DNA of 64,000 nucleotides, taken from Hofstenia miamia (taxonomy: Eukaryota; Xenacoelomorpha; Acoela). Below the pieces are notes generated by a model, which did no database searches, was not told where the DNA came from, and saw only the letters and a program-made list of their open reading frames with translations. A program made the translations under genes and the position numbers. The stretch is taken from the NCBI GenBank assembly GCA_004352715.1, contig SCFE01000102.1:1376280-1440279 (forward strand), in the 5' to 3' direction. Positions 47,702 through 59,815 of the stretch are shown piece after piece. Numbering within the stretch: the first letter of the stretch is position 1; each line of letters begins with the position of its first letter.

Positions 47702-48962
47702 TATAGATCCCACCACTTCCAAATTCCCTGAAGTTGTTTGAATTATTTAGGAAATGGTGTGTGCGCATAAAATCACTTTGGAAGTTTAAGGCTAGTAGCA
47801 ATAGGATGTTCTTAAATTTGAGTATTATTTCCAAATTAGATAACAGAATAATTTCCTCATTTTGATCAAAATTGCATTGAAATGGATGAATTATTTTTGC
47901 TCATACTCGCAACATGTAAGCTAAATATCGATTAATGTTTGCATTTGCATTAACTGAAATACATAATGGGATATCCAACCATCACGCAACACAATTCCTC
48001 CCATTAATCACTAAATTTTACGAGCAAACTTGCTCGTAAATACAACTAAGCACGAGTAGCTTGCATAAACGCAACAGAAAAACGTGTCACGATTCATTGA
48101 CGTGCGCGTATGGCATAGATTTATGTAAATTCAGCAACAAATGTGAGAATACGCTAAACCAGATACGAAATCATAATTTAAAAATAGTTTAATATCAAAA
48201 TGTATCGAGTTTTGATATTGAAATTTAAGTATGAATGGTGTACTATTTTTTTAGTCAGACTAACTTAGCCGGTCAGGAACTGCTCCAAACTATATGATAC
48301 GAGAATATGTGGATAGAAATATTAGATTGGCATATTTTCAAATACATTTTTTGTTAGCAAAGATTAGCTAATGAGAATTTTCCAATTGTGAAATGAATAA
48401 ATAAATAAATAAAATATATAAATAAAGAAATAAATAATGAGCGTATTTATAAAAAATGATAAAATGATTCGAGATGACGATCAGGAAACATACTTAAGTA
48501 TTTTTCTTCATTGGAGAGTTGGCATCTTAACCTCTGACCACAGGCTGTCATAGAAGTGAGAATGTCATGAAGTATATGATCTGAGTATTCCTAAATACCT
48601 TAGTAAGTACATGATGTAGTCTTCTAAAAGAGGAGTTTTGGGGGAAGGGGAGCAATGCCTCCCTTCTGGCCTTCAAAATTGATTTTTTTTAGATAATAAT
48701 ATTTTTAAAGTACTTTGGCAGTTTTTGAAAAGATCTGCTATGCAATTCAAAATTAAATTTGATCAAAGATGATATGCCCCATCAGAAATTCTATAGTACC
48801 TGTTTATTACGGCTAAGCTAAGTCGTAAACCGAAAAAAAAGATTTTTGTCCTGTAAAAAAAACTTCTGAACATCACTGTATATAGAGCTCCCCGGTGGTT
48901 CAAATAAATTATTTCGAAACGATAGTTAGAGCAACTCTCCAAAACTTGAAGTCTACAATTAA

Positions 48963-49014
<52 letters not shown>

Positions 49015-49315
49015 TACCTATTATGCACTAAGGTGTACCATACAAAGTACTGTATTTGCATTATAATATTCAAGCAAGTAAATTTATAAAGGAAAAAGCT
49101 GCAGCATTGAAAGGATGTATATTATGGATGTGTGAATATTGTAATAATACATTAAACATGAGAATGATATTGTAACTCATGTTAGTGTTCTGCGGCCAAG
49201 GCAATTTTCTTGGTCGTAGTCGGCCGATCAATGCTATTACGTATGACAGAACCCATTTTAACTAAACGAATACTAATTAGTGCAAGAAATTACGAGAAGA
49301 CAATACTCTTAATTA

Positions 49316-49352
<37 letters not shown>

Positions 49353-50019
49353 GATACACTAGACAAATTGACGTATTTCTCTGCAAATTCAAAAAACTCA
49401 AATTCAATAATAGAAAGTCCAGACTACAACATCATCAAGACCTTTAAATTGTTATCATAACATTGAATAGAAAATGTTATGATCCGACCCTGCTTAGTAT
49501 GTATGTATGCTATTCACTTTCTCAAAAACTTAAGTCAATTTTACACGTAATGCATTTTAAGCGAATGATAAATTTAAAATTGGACTTATGAACATTGGTA
49601 AATATGATGTCAATACAAACAACAAACAAAATTGATAAATATGCATATACTTCATTTCATTAATCTTTACTAAAACTCTTTATTGATATTGATGATATTA
49701 TAAATCAAAATGTATATAAACAATTTGGAAATAGTGAAGTTTCAGAAATATGAATAACAGAGCGTAATTACAACAATAGTAAATCAAAACAAAGTCTTAA
49801 GAATATAAATATTACAAAACAAACTTTACCAAAAAATTTTAAGTCACAATATCAATGGATGCTTATCAAAATTTTTTTAATGAAATTATTAAAAATAATG
49901 ATTATGGTGCTATTGAATTACAATAACTTAAGCTAAGTAATGAAATCCCTGATGCCGCTGTTCACATTATATCATCTAATAAGTAATGATATAGAAATTA
50001 ATAAATGGAGAAAATGGAG
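47702..50019. other. intergenic with (TA)n tracts
   Basis: An AATA-rich tract at 48393-48438 and long (TA)n at 48965-49017 and 49318-49348. A GC-richer patch at 48630-48680 (ggggaaggggagcaatgcct) resembles MITE debris. No gene was recognised; the 5' part of the following LINE may extend back into this stretch. Confidence 0.45.
48965..49017. repeat. (TA)n microsatellite
   Basis: About 26 AT units with one register slip (ataatata) near the right end. Confidence 0.95.
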
Positions 50020-51263
50020 GTAGTGGTTTACTTATATGCATATGTCAAGATTTCAATTTTCACATTCCGAAAATGTTAATGACACTATCATGTACAGTAT
50101 ATTGAACTACTAGCTGTTAAATACAGACCAACTTATCGACCATCAAATTGTACAAATGTGATAAATATATACTGCCCATCAAAGAGAAATAGAAGAACCA
50201 TTGAAAAGAACTAAGAACACTAATAAGTTATTGCATAGGGAAATACCCTAGAAATTTCATCATTTGTGGAGATGCAAAAACCTAAACTTATGTATCATTA
50301 TGCTATAGAAATTAAACCACTTTATAATTGAAAAAATTTCACGGAGAAGTATGAATATAAAAGATTATAATGATTATGATATTGAAAGATTAAGATATGA
50401 TTTACAAACAAAAAAGGAAAGAACTTTGAAATGATATAAATATCACAAACCAAGCACAAGTTATAGAATAATGTATTCTATTCACTATGGAAAAATGTAG
50501 AAACCATTCTGATTAAAAATGAGAAGCTTACAAAACTTATTAGCAAGAAACTAAGAGCTATTAAAAACAATGACGGATATTTATGAAACTAATTACAAAA
50601 GAAATTACACATTTTGTTAAGAAATTACGGAAAGACAAATTTTCAAATTATTTATAAATGAATTTCAACCTGAAATAAAAATAAAAGTGAAGCATCGAAA
50701 GAATATTAATATTGATCTAAATGAAGAAAATGACTTAAATCATGTTATACAAGATACCACTTGGAATTTTAATGAATGTAAGTGCAAAAGATGTTTAGAA
50801 ATAATTTCGAAAGATCAAAGTTTCTTCATCACCTGAATATTCGCAAATTCCAAATTGGATATTCAAAATATATAGCAAAGAATTGTCAACAACTTATTCT
50901 CAAATATTTAATTATTCATTTGAATGTAATGACTTTCCTGATAATTGGAAGCATATTTTAAGAACACCAATACCGAAAGACCTGGAATGACTGAAGTAAA
51001 TAATGCTAAAATTTTTCGACCAATAGCAGTGAAGCCAATTATATGAAGAATATTAGATTCGATTGTTTTAGAAATCTTGCAAAATGAATTGAACATTATT
51101 ATGGATCCACTCAGTGCATTGACGTGTCTTACTGATATACGATATTATATATGACATTTTCAGTAACGATGCGCGAAATACCGATACACTAAAAAAGCTG
51201 AATACCACACTAAAAATCGTGTAATTCAAATCGTGCAACGTGTATTGATGAGCTATCCGTCAT

Positions 51264-51775
51264 TCATTGTCCTTCAATAAATTGCATGACAATTTCAAGC
51301 ATAAATATGCGGCAACTTATGTTAATTCCAGTAGTTTTGTTCAAAATAACTCGGGCATTTATCATTGGAAGGTCTAGTAATTTGTAAAATGCAGCTATTG
51401 GCCATCTTAGTGATGCTTTTTTTTGTGGACACAGACTTCTACGCATTCAATCCAGCTTATCCACACCACATTTATTTTAATTGTAAAAACAAAACAGTTT
51501 CCGGTTTCTTCCTTGGCTTACAATTATTTTAGTTTCCACAGCATCATGATCTTGTGTGGACAGTAAAACTACTGGCTTATTTTTCTTACTCCGACATTTT
51601 ACTAGCATTAGCTTGCCCGATTTAAAAAATTCAAAATCCATCAAATTTAGTTTTTTAGAACTCATGGGAATTTATTTTTGGTTCGATCTGATTTTTCCAA
51701 CTAAGGAAGTATTTTGCTTTGCTAGTTTATCAGCTAAAACAGCTGCAGTAAAAAATCGTCAGTGGTAATGCTGAA
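51264..51775 (-). pseudogene. piggyBac-type transposase fragment inside the hAT element
   Basis: Minus-strand frames read in order FFTAAVLADKLAKQNTSLVG, KIRSNQK, a stop, SSKKLNLMDFEFFKSGKLML, VKCRSKKNKPVVLLST, then NKCGVDKLD, and RWPIAAFYKLLDLPMINARV before the final stop at 51264. These match the piggyBac-transposase (DDE_Tnp_1_7) order: FTS-x-LAEKL, LVGTIRKNKREIP, the strongly conserved GGVD-x-x-DQM segment (here GVDKLD), and RRWP-x-x-FY-x-LD-x-x-x-INA. It lacks the N-terminal part and no TTAA-bounded ends were identified. At least one stop and one shift make it non-functional. Confidence 0.78.
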
Positions 51776-51799
51776 ACTAAAATTCAAATAGCTTTTTTA

Positions 51800-51981
51800 G
51801 CAATGACATGACAGATATTTTGGTGTAAATCTCCTATGTCTAATGATTTTAAAAATGTTGTTATAGAAATTTTTAGCATTCCAGCAAGCAGTGGTTCAGT
51901 TGAACGGCTTTTATCTGCTTGCAAGTTCAGATCTAGCGACAGACGAATCAGCATTTCTCCTAAAAATTTAGAATCTTTTTA
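51800..51981 (+). pseudogene. hAT transposase C-terminal dimerisation fragment
   Basis: The plus-strand frame reads FWCKSPMSNDFKN, then IFSIPASSGSVERLLSACKF, then RRISISPKNLESF and a stop. IPASS-x-x-x-ER-x-FSA and R-x-x-LSP-x-N are the hallmark of the hAT C-terminal dimerisation region. Its place next to the right terminal repeat is where it belongs in a hAT element. Catalytic parts are absent. Confidence 0.85.
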
Positions 51982-52690
51982 GTTCAAATTTTATTTATTG
52001 GATAAATTGTTTGCTATTTCTAAATGCACAAAAAATACATGAAATACACGATTTTTAAATACACGAAATACCGATACAAGATCAGATAAAATAAACGAAA
52101 TACCGATACACGACAAAAGTGATACACGTCAATGCACTAGATCCACTGCAATTTGCGTATAAAAAAATTCGACTAATGAAATATTCTGAGGATACACGAG
52201 TTTTGGGTAAAATAATAACATCAACAGCTGAAAATGATTTTCTGAATTATAAAAATACAATGACCAAAGTATTTGAACACTCAAAATAATTAAGCTTAAA
52301 GATTAACACCAACAAATCCTGTGAAATAACTTTTGTAAATTATAACATAATAACCATCGATCTAAAGAAATGAATTAAAGAGATGATCCAAATTAATGGA
52401 AATTTAATACCAATAACAAAAAGTGTGAAATATTTAAGCTTATATGTAAGTAAAAACTGTATTGGAATGAACATGTGGAATCTATTAGAAAGAAGAATTT
52501 CATTATATCTTCAGTCTCAAAATTTTTATATATTAAATATGTTAACCTTAAACAGCCTAGCGTCCGTTTTAAAGGACTACACGTTTTTCCACATTTCCAA
52601 AGAATGTTCCCCAAGCCCATTTCCAAATTTAAGAATCTTGAGGCATGGGTAGGTCTATTGGGGAACATACATTAATGCAATGTTGAAAAT

Positions 52691-54239
52691 TTCTATTAAA
52701 GCGTATTGCTGTGGCAGAGATTGGTGAATAGATCAACAAGTTTTCATTATAAATTTCGAATTTTTCAAAAAGAATTAAATTCTGTCCATGTATTTAGAAG
52801 GTTTTGAGTTCCTGGAGACAACAAAGAACTTTGACTGTTTCTTAATATGTGCAAAGATATTCCAAACCCATTGAGGCTTGCCGTGCGTAAAGTCAGAGGT
52901 CGCGGAGACAAGGCCAGCTTGCGGATTTAGAGCGAAAAAGAAAGAGGAGAATCTCTTCTATCATGTGGTGCTTTTAGATTGAGCACACAAATAATAGTTT
53001 TTAAGCTATAAGCGTTAAAAATATTTTTATAGAATCATGAAAAATTTTTAAAAATCACCAGGCTGTTTAAGGTTAATTAAGCCAAATTATGTATGTGTGT
53101 TCAATTGAAGTATTTTTACCAAAATTAACGAAAAAGTACATTAAAGTTTTACAAGGATCTATAAAATTATTCGATAAGATTTCAAAATTAAATAGCGATC
53201 ATTTATTTTTAATTGTCAATAACGCTTTCAAATCGCAATTTCAAAAAACATGAAAAAAGATAATCATTCTTTAACACTAGAAACGCCCTTTTGATTATTC
53301 AATCAGCAAAAACACTAGCAAAAAACATCCAATTATGTGAATGATCTAATTGAAGTTGCTAAGCAAAAATTATGTTTTTATTCAATAATTTTCGCATTTG
53401 AAGCACCAGATGTAAATATATTCTCCAAGAGTGCTCGCTGTTCTAGTGTCAAATGAAAGATTCTTTAAAAGCACAATAGAAAATACTAGAACATTACTAA
53501 GATCAACATTATCGCATAAATCATTATACAATACGACCTTCGTCCCAGCAGATATTCAATGTATAAATTAAGAAGAATTTTTTCTTGAACATATACATGT
53601 ATATTGATTTCTTATTTTCTCTTTATTATTATTCAGCAGTGTTCTCTTTCACAATGCCGTAAATATCTGCAAATAAATTTTAAGGATTTGAGTTTTTGCA
53701 TATTTTTTGATTAATTCTAATTGCTTTTTACGCTACGCAATGAAGAATTTTCGCTTGCGACAGATTTTGATGTGTAGGATGGGTATGACTCAAGCAAAAT
53801 CCGAAATGCAATTATCTAAAAAGATATCTATGTCAAACTAAATTGATTTTTCACAGAGCTTAAGTCAATTCTCAAAATACTTCTTAATCTATTTTTCTGA
53901 AATGTAACATTGGGAACTATTTTAGCATACTACTGTTGCAACATATTGAATTATGTCGTTGACCGTTCTTAATATTCCTCATTTTGAAAGCCATGAGCAT
54001 TCATACATCTCTACAAAGAATTTCAATTTCCACCAATGGCATAGCTTCGTATAAGAAATTTTGACTTGCGGCATATATATGGTCCCAGGCAACAAGATTG
54101 TAATCTTTTTGAAATGTCCCCTAACTGCCAAATACCTTAGTTCTTTGTACGAAAGGGTTTATACTTTTTGTATATTTTCTTGATATTAGATAAACCTAAA
54201 GAAGAAAACACAATAAGCAATAACAAAAAGCTTAATTCT
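52691..54239. other. intergenic, possible coding debris
   Basis: A GC-richer fragment at 52860-52935 (ccgtgcgtaaagtcagaggt, cgcggagacaagg) looks like transposon debris. On the minus strand around 54040-54120 a short frame (VAWDHIYAASQNFLYEAMPL) looks protein-like and may belong to the remnant that follows. Nothing is assigned. Confidence 0.35.
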
Positions 54240-54990
54240 CACAAAATTCAAACTTAATTAACAGATGAAAAAAAATTTTTACAACGTCTCTATGAATAAA
54301 TCTGTCTTTCTCTGGATGTTTGATTAATCTGTCCTTCGTAGTTAAATATTTTGCAACCGCTGTCCTTGGATCAAAATTTGCTGTAACCAGACGAATTTAA
54401 CGTTATGCACATGCGATTATTATAGAACAGCACTTCGAGACATGCTTCTTTTTTAATCGTTTTTGATAAGAGTATGACACTTCATCGTCCTCTCAATGAG
54501 AATAGTGTGCGGTGATGTAACAATATCAGCAATGGGAACCTGCCCGTTTCTGGAACTTTTCTGAGCCTCAACAAGATTATCAAAGCATACACAGCATTGT
54601 AATCCTTTACCTAGCATTGTAACGCTTACCTAGTTGGACAGATTTTAGACAATCAAATGTCTGTTTTAGCCACTCAACAATTAATTTGCAACCTTTATAA
54701 CAAAGTGTAGAAGCGTCATTATTGCTTGAATCAAATGAAGAACATTGCGTTTGAGTAGCAGGCCCAGTAAACGTAGTAGAAATAGGAATTACTTGAGAAA
54801 TAGGCCCAGTAGTAGTAGCTGTAACAGGAGTTAGAGGCGAATCTTGAAAAGTAGGTCCAGGATCAGCAAAAGCAATAGGAAATGGGGAGAAAGTTTATAA
54901 GCAAACTTGTTTAGTAGGGCCAGTTGCGGTTCCAGCAATAGCAGTTGATGAGGAAACTTGAATAGTAAGCAGTGGATAAAATACATATTG
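54240..54990 (-). pseudogene. unidentified protein remnant with Thr/Pro repeats and Cys-rich tail
   Basis: On the minus strand a protein-like translation runs from about 54970: VSSSTAIAGTATGPTKQV, a stop, then FADPGPTFQDSPLTPVTATT, TGPISQVIPIS, TTFTGPATQTQ, a Cys-rich part (LCYKGCKLIVEWLKQTFDCL), and after a frame change CCVCFDNLVEAQKSSRNGQ, then IADIVTSPHTILIERTMKC. A further in-frame piece (NFDPRTAVAKYLTTKDRLIK) follows at about 54390-54290. The frame change comes from a ~19-bp tandem duplication at 54593-54632 (aggtaa-g-ttacaatgct twice). I do not recognise the family; it is either a broken host gene or an old mobile-element ORF. Confidence 0.35.
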
Positions 54991-55533
54991 GAGTTGTAGA
55001 ACGTTAGAAAGAACAATTCAATGTTTTCGGCTTGTTTGTCATCTATAAAAATAATAATGATTAATAGAAATATACATGTACATTATAGACAACATACGTG
55101 TAAAATATATGAACATTAAAAATAAAAGTAATTTTTGACGTGAAGTTTGGTTATTTTGATCTCACAATTGTATCAAAAATATTTTAAAAAAATGCTATTT
55201 ATCTCATTAGATTTCTGATGTGCTTTATAAAAGCTATTTAAGATAAGAAGAACGCTTATTCAATAATAATTTTAAGTGGAAAAACAGGCATACAACTTAA
55301 CAAAATACATGCATACGATATAATCATATGCGACAATTTCCATCTTATATCGCATGCCTTTAAAAAACCAATTAATGCAACTTTTTAATCGTTATAATTA
55401 TTATTTTGCTCCATGCCATGACCAATGGTGTTAATCGCATGCAGAAGCCATAGCTTTTCGTGTTTCTATGTGAAGCAAACTGCTTTATCGAGAGCTTTGA
55501 GGTTAACACCTGATCAAATAATAGCAATGTTAA

Positions 55534-55592
<59 letters not shown>

Positions 55593-57190
55593 TTTGATTT
55601 TAATCTATAACAGACATTGTAATAAATTACATGTATAAAACCATAAATTTCGAATATTTCAAGAGAATAAAAATATCAATTGGAATTTCGTCTATTAATA
55701 CTTTAACCACTTTAATTGCATGTACTCAATAGGATTTTCGAATTACCTCAAGTTATATACATTTGATCAAACTTGAAAAATTTCAAAAAATTGATCGAAA
55801 AACTTCTTAATTTGATTTTAAATGAATGACATCGTCGTTTTGTGGCAAGATTTTAAAAAATATATTCTTTGCTTTTGTTTCCATATCAACTTGCTAATTC
55901 AAATGTTCACTTGGGGTTGGGTGTGGCGTTGTCTCCTCAATAAGTGTCCTTTAGTGTAAATCGGGGGATCCTCACTACTGTAAATTTTGAAAAAAGGAAG
56001 GAATTTAACTATTTTCCATCTGCTTATTATGTTTTTAAATTTTAGGAAACGTTCAATTTGAAAATTTTTTGGTAAGTATTAATTTAAATTTCCAGATTCA
56101 TGAAAAGGAAACTATTGCTTTCTTATGTTATTGTTTGCAGCACGCTGGAGTTATTAGAAAGTCGCATTCTATACATCAATGCGAATGATAAGTTAAATTA
56201 AAATTTAATAATGCTAAAATCAATTATACGCGTGCTGCAACCCATTAATATTTAAGAGGTCTTAAATTGAATAATTCAATGCTCATAGCCATAAAATATC
56301 ATGATGAGGTTTTGCTTAAGCACGTGAAAATATGACACGAACTATGCTGTAAATAACTAAATTAATAAATTAGTTCATCTTACGATATAAAATATAAAAT
56401 AACATATGATTATGCTACCTTTATGGATATATATATATATATATATACACTCACGCAAATTGTTCTGGCTAGGTAATAGGTCAGGTTAAATGAATTTTGT
56501 TAATGATCAGAAGAAAATCAACTGATTAATTTAATATAAAATTTGATTTGACTTTAATTAGGATTCAATATAATTAGTATATACAGAAATTTTGTAGTTG
56601 GATATTTGTCATTCAAAATTGGATGAAACTTTTTGATGCTTAGTTCATGAGGAAATCTTATATACCCAACATCAAAATATATTTAACAATTATATGTAAA
56701 ATGTTATTTCTATTCCAATTCAAATATTTTGTAATATTGTGTGTTTGTAAGAATCTCCAAAATTACCAATATTATTTGTTACATAAGGCGTAATTGCTGT
56801 CATATTGTAGCACATCTTATTTACCTAGGGAATTTTTTCCTTTTAGACCTAAATTCAAATAGTTGTTTTCTAAAATTTATTGTATCACATTCTGTGAAAC
56901 TGTAAAGCCTTGATTACTTCTAAATATTGGATATATGTGATTTTGAATCTTTAAAGATATAATAGACTCCTTTAATTCACAATTTATAATTCACAACTAA
57001 TAATGACAAACATTGCAAGTTTAAAGTTAATGTTAGTGCTATATGATATCATTGATATTTAATCACAAAAGAGATGGAGATTGTGTTGATGTACATTTAT
57101 TCTTAGTAGAGCTTAGATATTGTCAATAATCTTATTCCAGAACTGTATGGTGGACAGTCCAGCTGAAGTTGTCATATGTCGCTGTCAAAT

Positions 57191-57235
<45 letters not shown>

Positions 57236-57393
57236 TTGAGGGTTTTCAAAATGTCCAGATACTTTCCACTGTTGCACTGTTACTTTCCAATGATACCTCA
57301 CGAGAATGGTATCGTTTCAAAAAATTATTATGGCAATGCATTATTATTTGTGTTGTATGTTTACATTTGTAACAATAATTTCCAGGGTTACAT
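54991..57393. other. intergenic with long (TA)n tracts
   Basis: (TA)n at 55537-55589, 56426-56448 and 57194-57232. Just after the second tract tacactcacgcaaattgttc resembles a Tc1/mariner terminal repeat, but no partner end was found. No gene seen. Confidence 0.45.
55537..55589. repeat. (TA)n microsatellite
   Basis: About 26 uninterrupted AT units, one of the longest intact tracts in the window. It appears in translation as an Ile-Tyr run. Confidence 0.95.
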
Positions 57394-58425
57394 ATGGAAT
57401 TTTGAAGCCTTCGCAATTTTTTCTGAATTTTCAATTTTGGGTTTCCTTATTTTTTAATTGAAACAAACTGCTTTTCGATTTCATAAATTTTTCAGATATT
57501 TATGGACTTGCAATTTCAAAGAAAAACATTTTTAACATTTTTGAAAATGAAAACACCTCAAATATATTCTATACAAAAATAAATTTTCAAAAACAGTCAC
57601 AAACTGCATTAAAATACCCAAAATTATTCTGATCATACAAATCAACAACAACAAAATTTGACTAGTCTCAAATGACACTTGTTAAATAATACAATGGTCC
57701 ATCAAAAGCAAATTCATGCGTAAATATGGAAATTTGCCTATGTAATTTTAGAAATTTTTAGACTGGACCCATTCGTGGTATCTAACATTCTAAAAGTTTT
57801 CTAATGCATGACTCGTTTACAACAACTTGACACATAAATTATGAATTATAATGTTTAATGACATCACAATCAATATTTTATCTACAGATATTTTGAGATG
57901 CATATTTATCTACAGCATTAATTTTCCATTGCGATGCATACGGGAACTTAACTTGTTAAATTTAAATTCGATTTTCAACAGGTCTGGAACTAAAATATAA
58001 TTACTAGATATAAGGATCAAAAGCAATACAAATTTCTATTATTCGTATCTTAGCAGTTTCAACCAAACCAATCATTGCACTTGCCTGAACTGAATTGCAA
58101 TTTTTCTTGACAATGTAGTCAATTTGACTAACCACTAGTGGGCTTCTAAGGAACCACTCGGTCTAATAGCATGCCCTATAAATTTAGAAAGCAGAACGGT
58201 TTAAGAATTGCACTTAAAATTGTTTTCTTAAAATAAGAATCTGGGAAACATTTTTCAAAACGTTTTTATGCATCTTAGATTTGGCATTGAAAATGTAATC
58301 ACCAGTACTACATGGGATTCAGAGTACTAAAGGCAAATTTTATTTTCCAAATATTGGTTGCTAGTGCTAACAAATTCATTCGGAATTCATTGTGATGGGA
58401 AATTATTTGGGTAATTAAATAAAAA
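57394..58425 (+). repeat. block-conserved repeat, copy 2 (partner at 45215-46242)
   Basis: Same three blocks as the partner: about 57394-57497, 57783-57846 and 58166-58425, each around 90-95% identical by eye, with unrelated filler between them. Filler lengths (about 290 and 320 bp) are close to those of copy 1. Confidence 0.9.
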
Positions 58426-58699
58426 AATGTGGAAATGCTTTCAAAATAGTTGTGGAAATGGAAGTCTGATTATTTCAAAATTCAAATGTTGTGCAACTAA
58501 ACATTAGAAAAATGGAGATGTTAACTATCTTTAAATGCACAGTGCATTCATACATCACCCTTCTGCTAGATACATCCATGTTTGGGATATAACTAGTAAA
58601 GATTGATTCCTTTATAGCATAATTTATCCTTTTTTGATAACTGAATCGTCAAGATTAATACATTACCTAACTCCATCTAGCGAGCTACTAAAGTGTGCC

Positions 58700-59815
58700 A
58701 AAATATCTCTAAAGGATTTCATGTGATTAGAAGGAGTGATTTTTACTGGGCTTGCTTTTCTGAAATCAGGACTAGATTGCAAGAACTATCATGCATTTAC
58801 AGCAATAAAAATGGAAGACGTGAGGAATAAATGTAAGTTCCTTGTGTTTCTTCTAACATAAGAGCATTTCAACTGGAGTAAGTGGAGATAAGAAGGTGAA
58901 TGTTGATAGAGCAAGCCCCATAGAAGAAGCAATCATAGCTTCAATTGCTTAGAGAAAATGTCCACGAATGCACTTTTAAAAAGAAGGCCTATTATAGAGG
59001 CTGAGATTTGTAGCTGCCCATTTGCAATTTCTGATTCTGTTGAACTGTTGTGAGAGAAAAAAACCTGCTATGGCGTATGCAATATGGGGACTGACTTCCA
59101 ATGAAAAATCATGTGTACTGTCATCAAATCCGCACTCTAAGTGGTGGAGTACTGCTTTAATGCTTACCATGACAAAAAGCAATGGGTCACAAGTAGATAT
59201 AGAAATGCATGTATTGTATTTAATGGGCATGAAAGTGCTCCATTCTTTACAAATGCAAGTTCACATACATCATGCAGGGGGCCCTGTTGGTGCTAATGTG
59301 TCACTAACTCCTTAAATGGTGTTCAATTTAATAAACGATGTTTTCCTAGCTAACCAAGAAAGCTAACAATTGGCCACCAACTTGCTGTGAAAGAATTTGG
59401 GAGAAACAGGTTGCAGAGTAGTCAATGTATCAGGAGATGATAATGTATTGTTTGTAAAGACTACTCTAGAACTAGCATAGACAGGAAAAACCATATTGAT
59501 GGCAAATGCCACTGTCCTTCGGTTTTATCATTCCAATAGAGGTGATTAAACAAAATTTTCTTCACACACCAACCAAGGACTAGTGCAAAAGTTCTAAGGT
59601 GTGGATCACGGTTAGAGTCTGTTTCCATATTCGTTTCATCCCTGCACTACTGGGTTGTGACTCTGCATTCAGTGTTTTTGAAATTGGGAAGGCAGCCTCA
59701 CTTTGAGAATTGATAAACAATAGAAACCTCCTCAATCTGACAGAAGAGGCAAAGATAGAAGTGCAAAAGAGGTTTTTAAAGCTGAGAGAACGATTTTGTG
59801 TACTTTTAATATTGT
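58700..59815 (+). pseudogene. decayed ORF of a repeat-derived GCD-x-SAF-type protein
   Basis: Plus-strand frames, broken by many stops, include IFTGLAFLKSGLDCKNYHAF, VVNVSGDDNVLFVKTTLEL, and near the end ALLGCDSAFSVFEIGKAASL, then NLTEEAKIEVQKRFLKLRER. The VVNVSGDDNVLF and ALLGCDSAFSVFEIGK pieces resemble, in the right order, the V-x-V-S-x-DTDV and HALTGCDTxSAFxGxGK motifs of a protein family recurrent in animal repeat-derived gene models. That family is recalled from memory and I cannot name it. Not functional. Confidence 0.4.

Larger units (their letters stand above)
51112..52139 (+). mobile_element. hAT element inserted in the LINE, perfect 8-bp TSD
   Basis: 1028 bp, flanked by gatccact on both sides (51104-51111 and 52140-52147); removing the element and one copy restores the LINE frame. 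Terminal inverted repeats: left cagtgcattgacgtgt, right in reverse tagtgcattgacgtgt. Subterminal copies of cgaaataccgataca occur at 51174, 52064 and 52096, all in the same orientation. The right third encodes a hAT transposase C-terminus; the left and middle hold a piggyBac fragment in the opposite orientation. Confidence 0.93.
50020..52690 (+). pseudogene. decayed non-LTR retrotransposon (EN + RT), split by a hAT insertion
   Basis: Scattered frames spell a LINE ORF2 in order. Endonuclease part at about 50100-50280: LLAVKYRPTYRPSN, NIYCPSKRNRR, then NFIICGDAK. Reverse transcriptase part from about 50885: STTYSQIFNYSFECNDFPDN, WKHILRTPIPK, NNAKIFRPIAVKP, ILDSIVLEILQNELN, and MDP, which is cut by the insertion at 51112-52139. 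Beyond it the frame resumes as PLQFAYKKIR, then MKYSEDTRVLGKI in place of the catalytic KYADDT-type box, and INGNLIPITKSVKYLSLYVS. The palm segment between FAYK and the YADD box is missing. Layout fits the CR1/L2/jockey-like clades; the exact clade is not fixed. Many stops and shifts: dead. Confidence 0.82.

Noticed and set aside
52393-52675. Three overlapping frames of 66-91 codons on both strands
   Set aside because: They are chance or shadow frames over the tail of the decayed LINE.
56448-56475. Tc1-like terminal repeat start after a (TA)n tract
   Set aside because: No matching inverted end or transposase fragment was found downstream.
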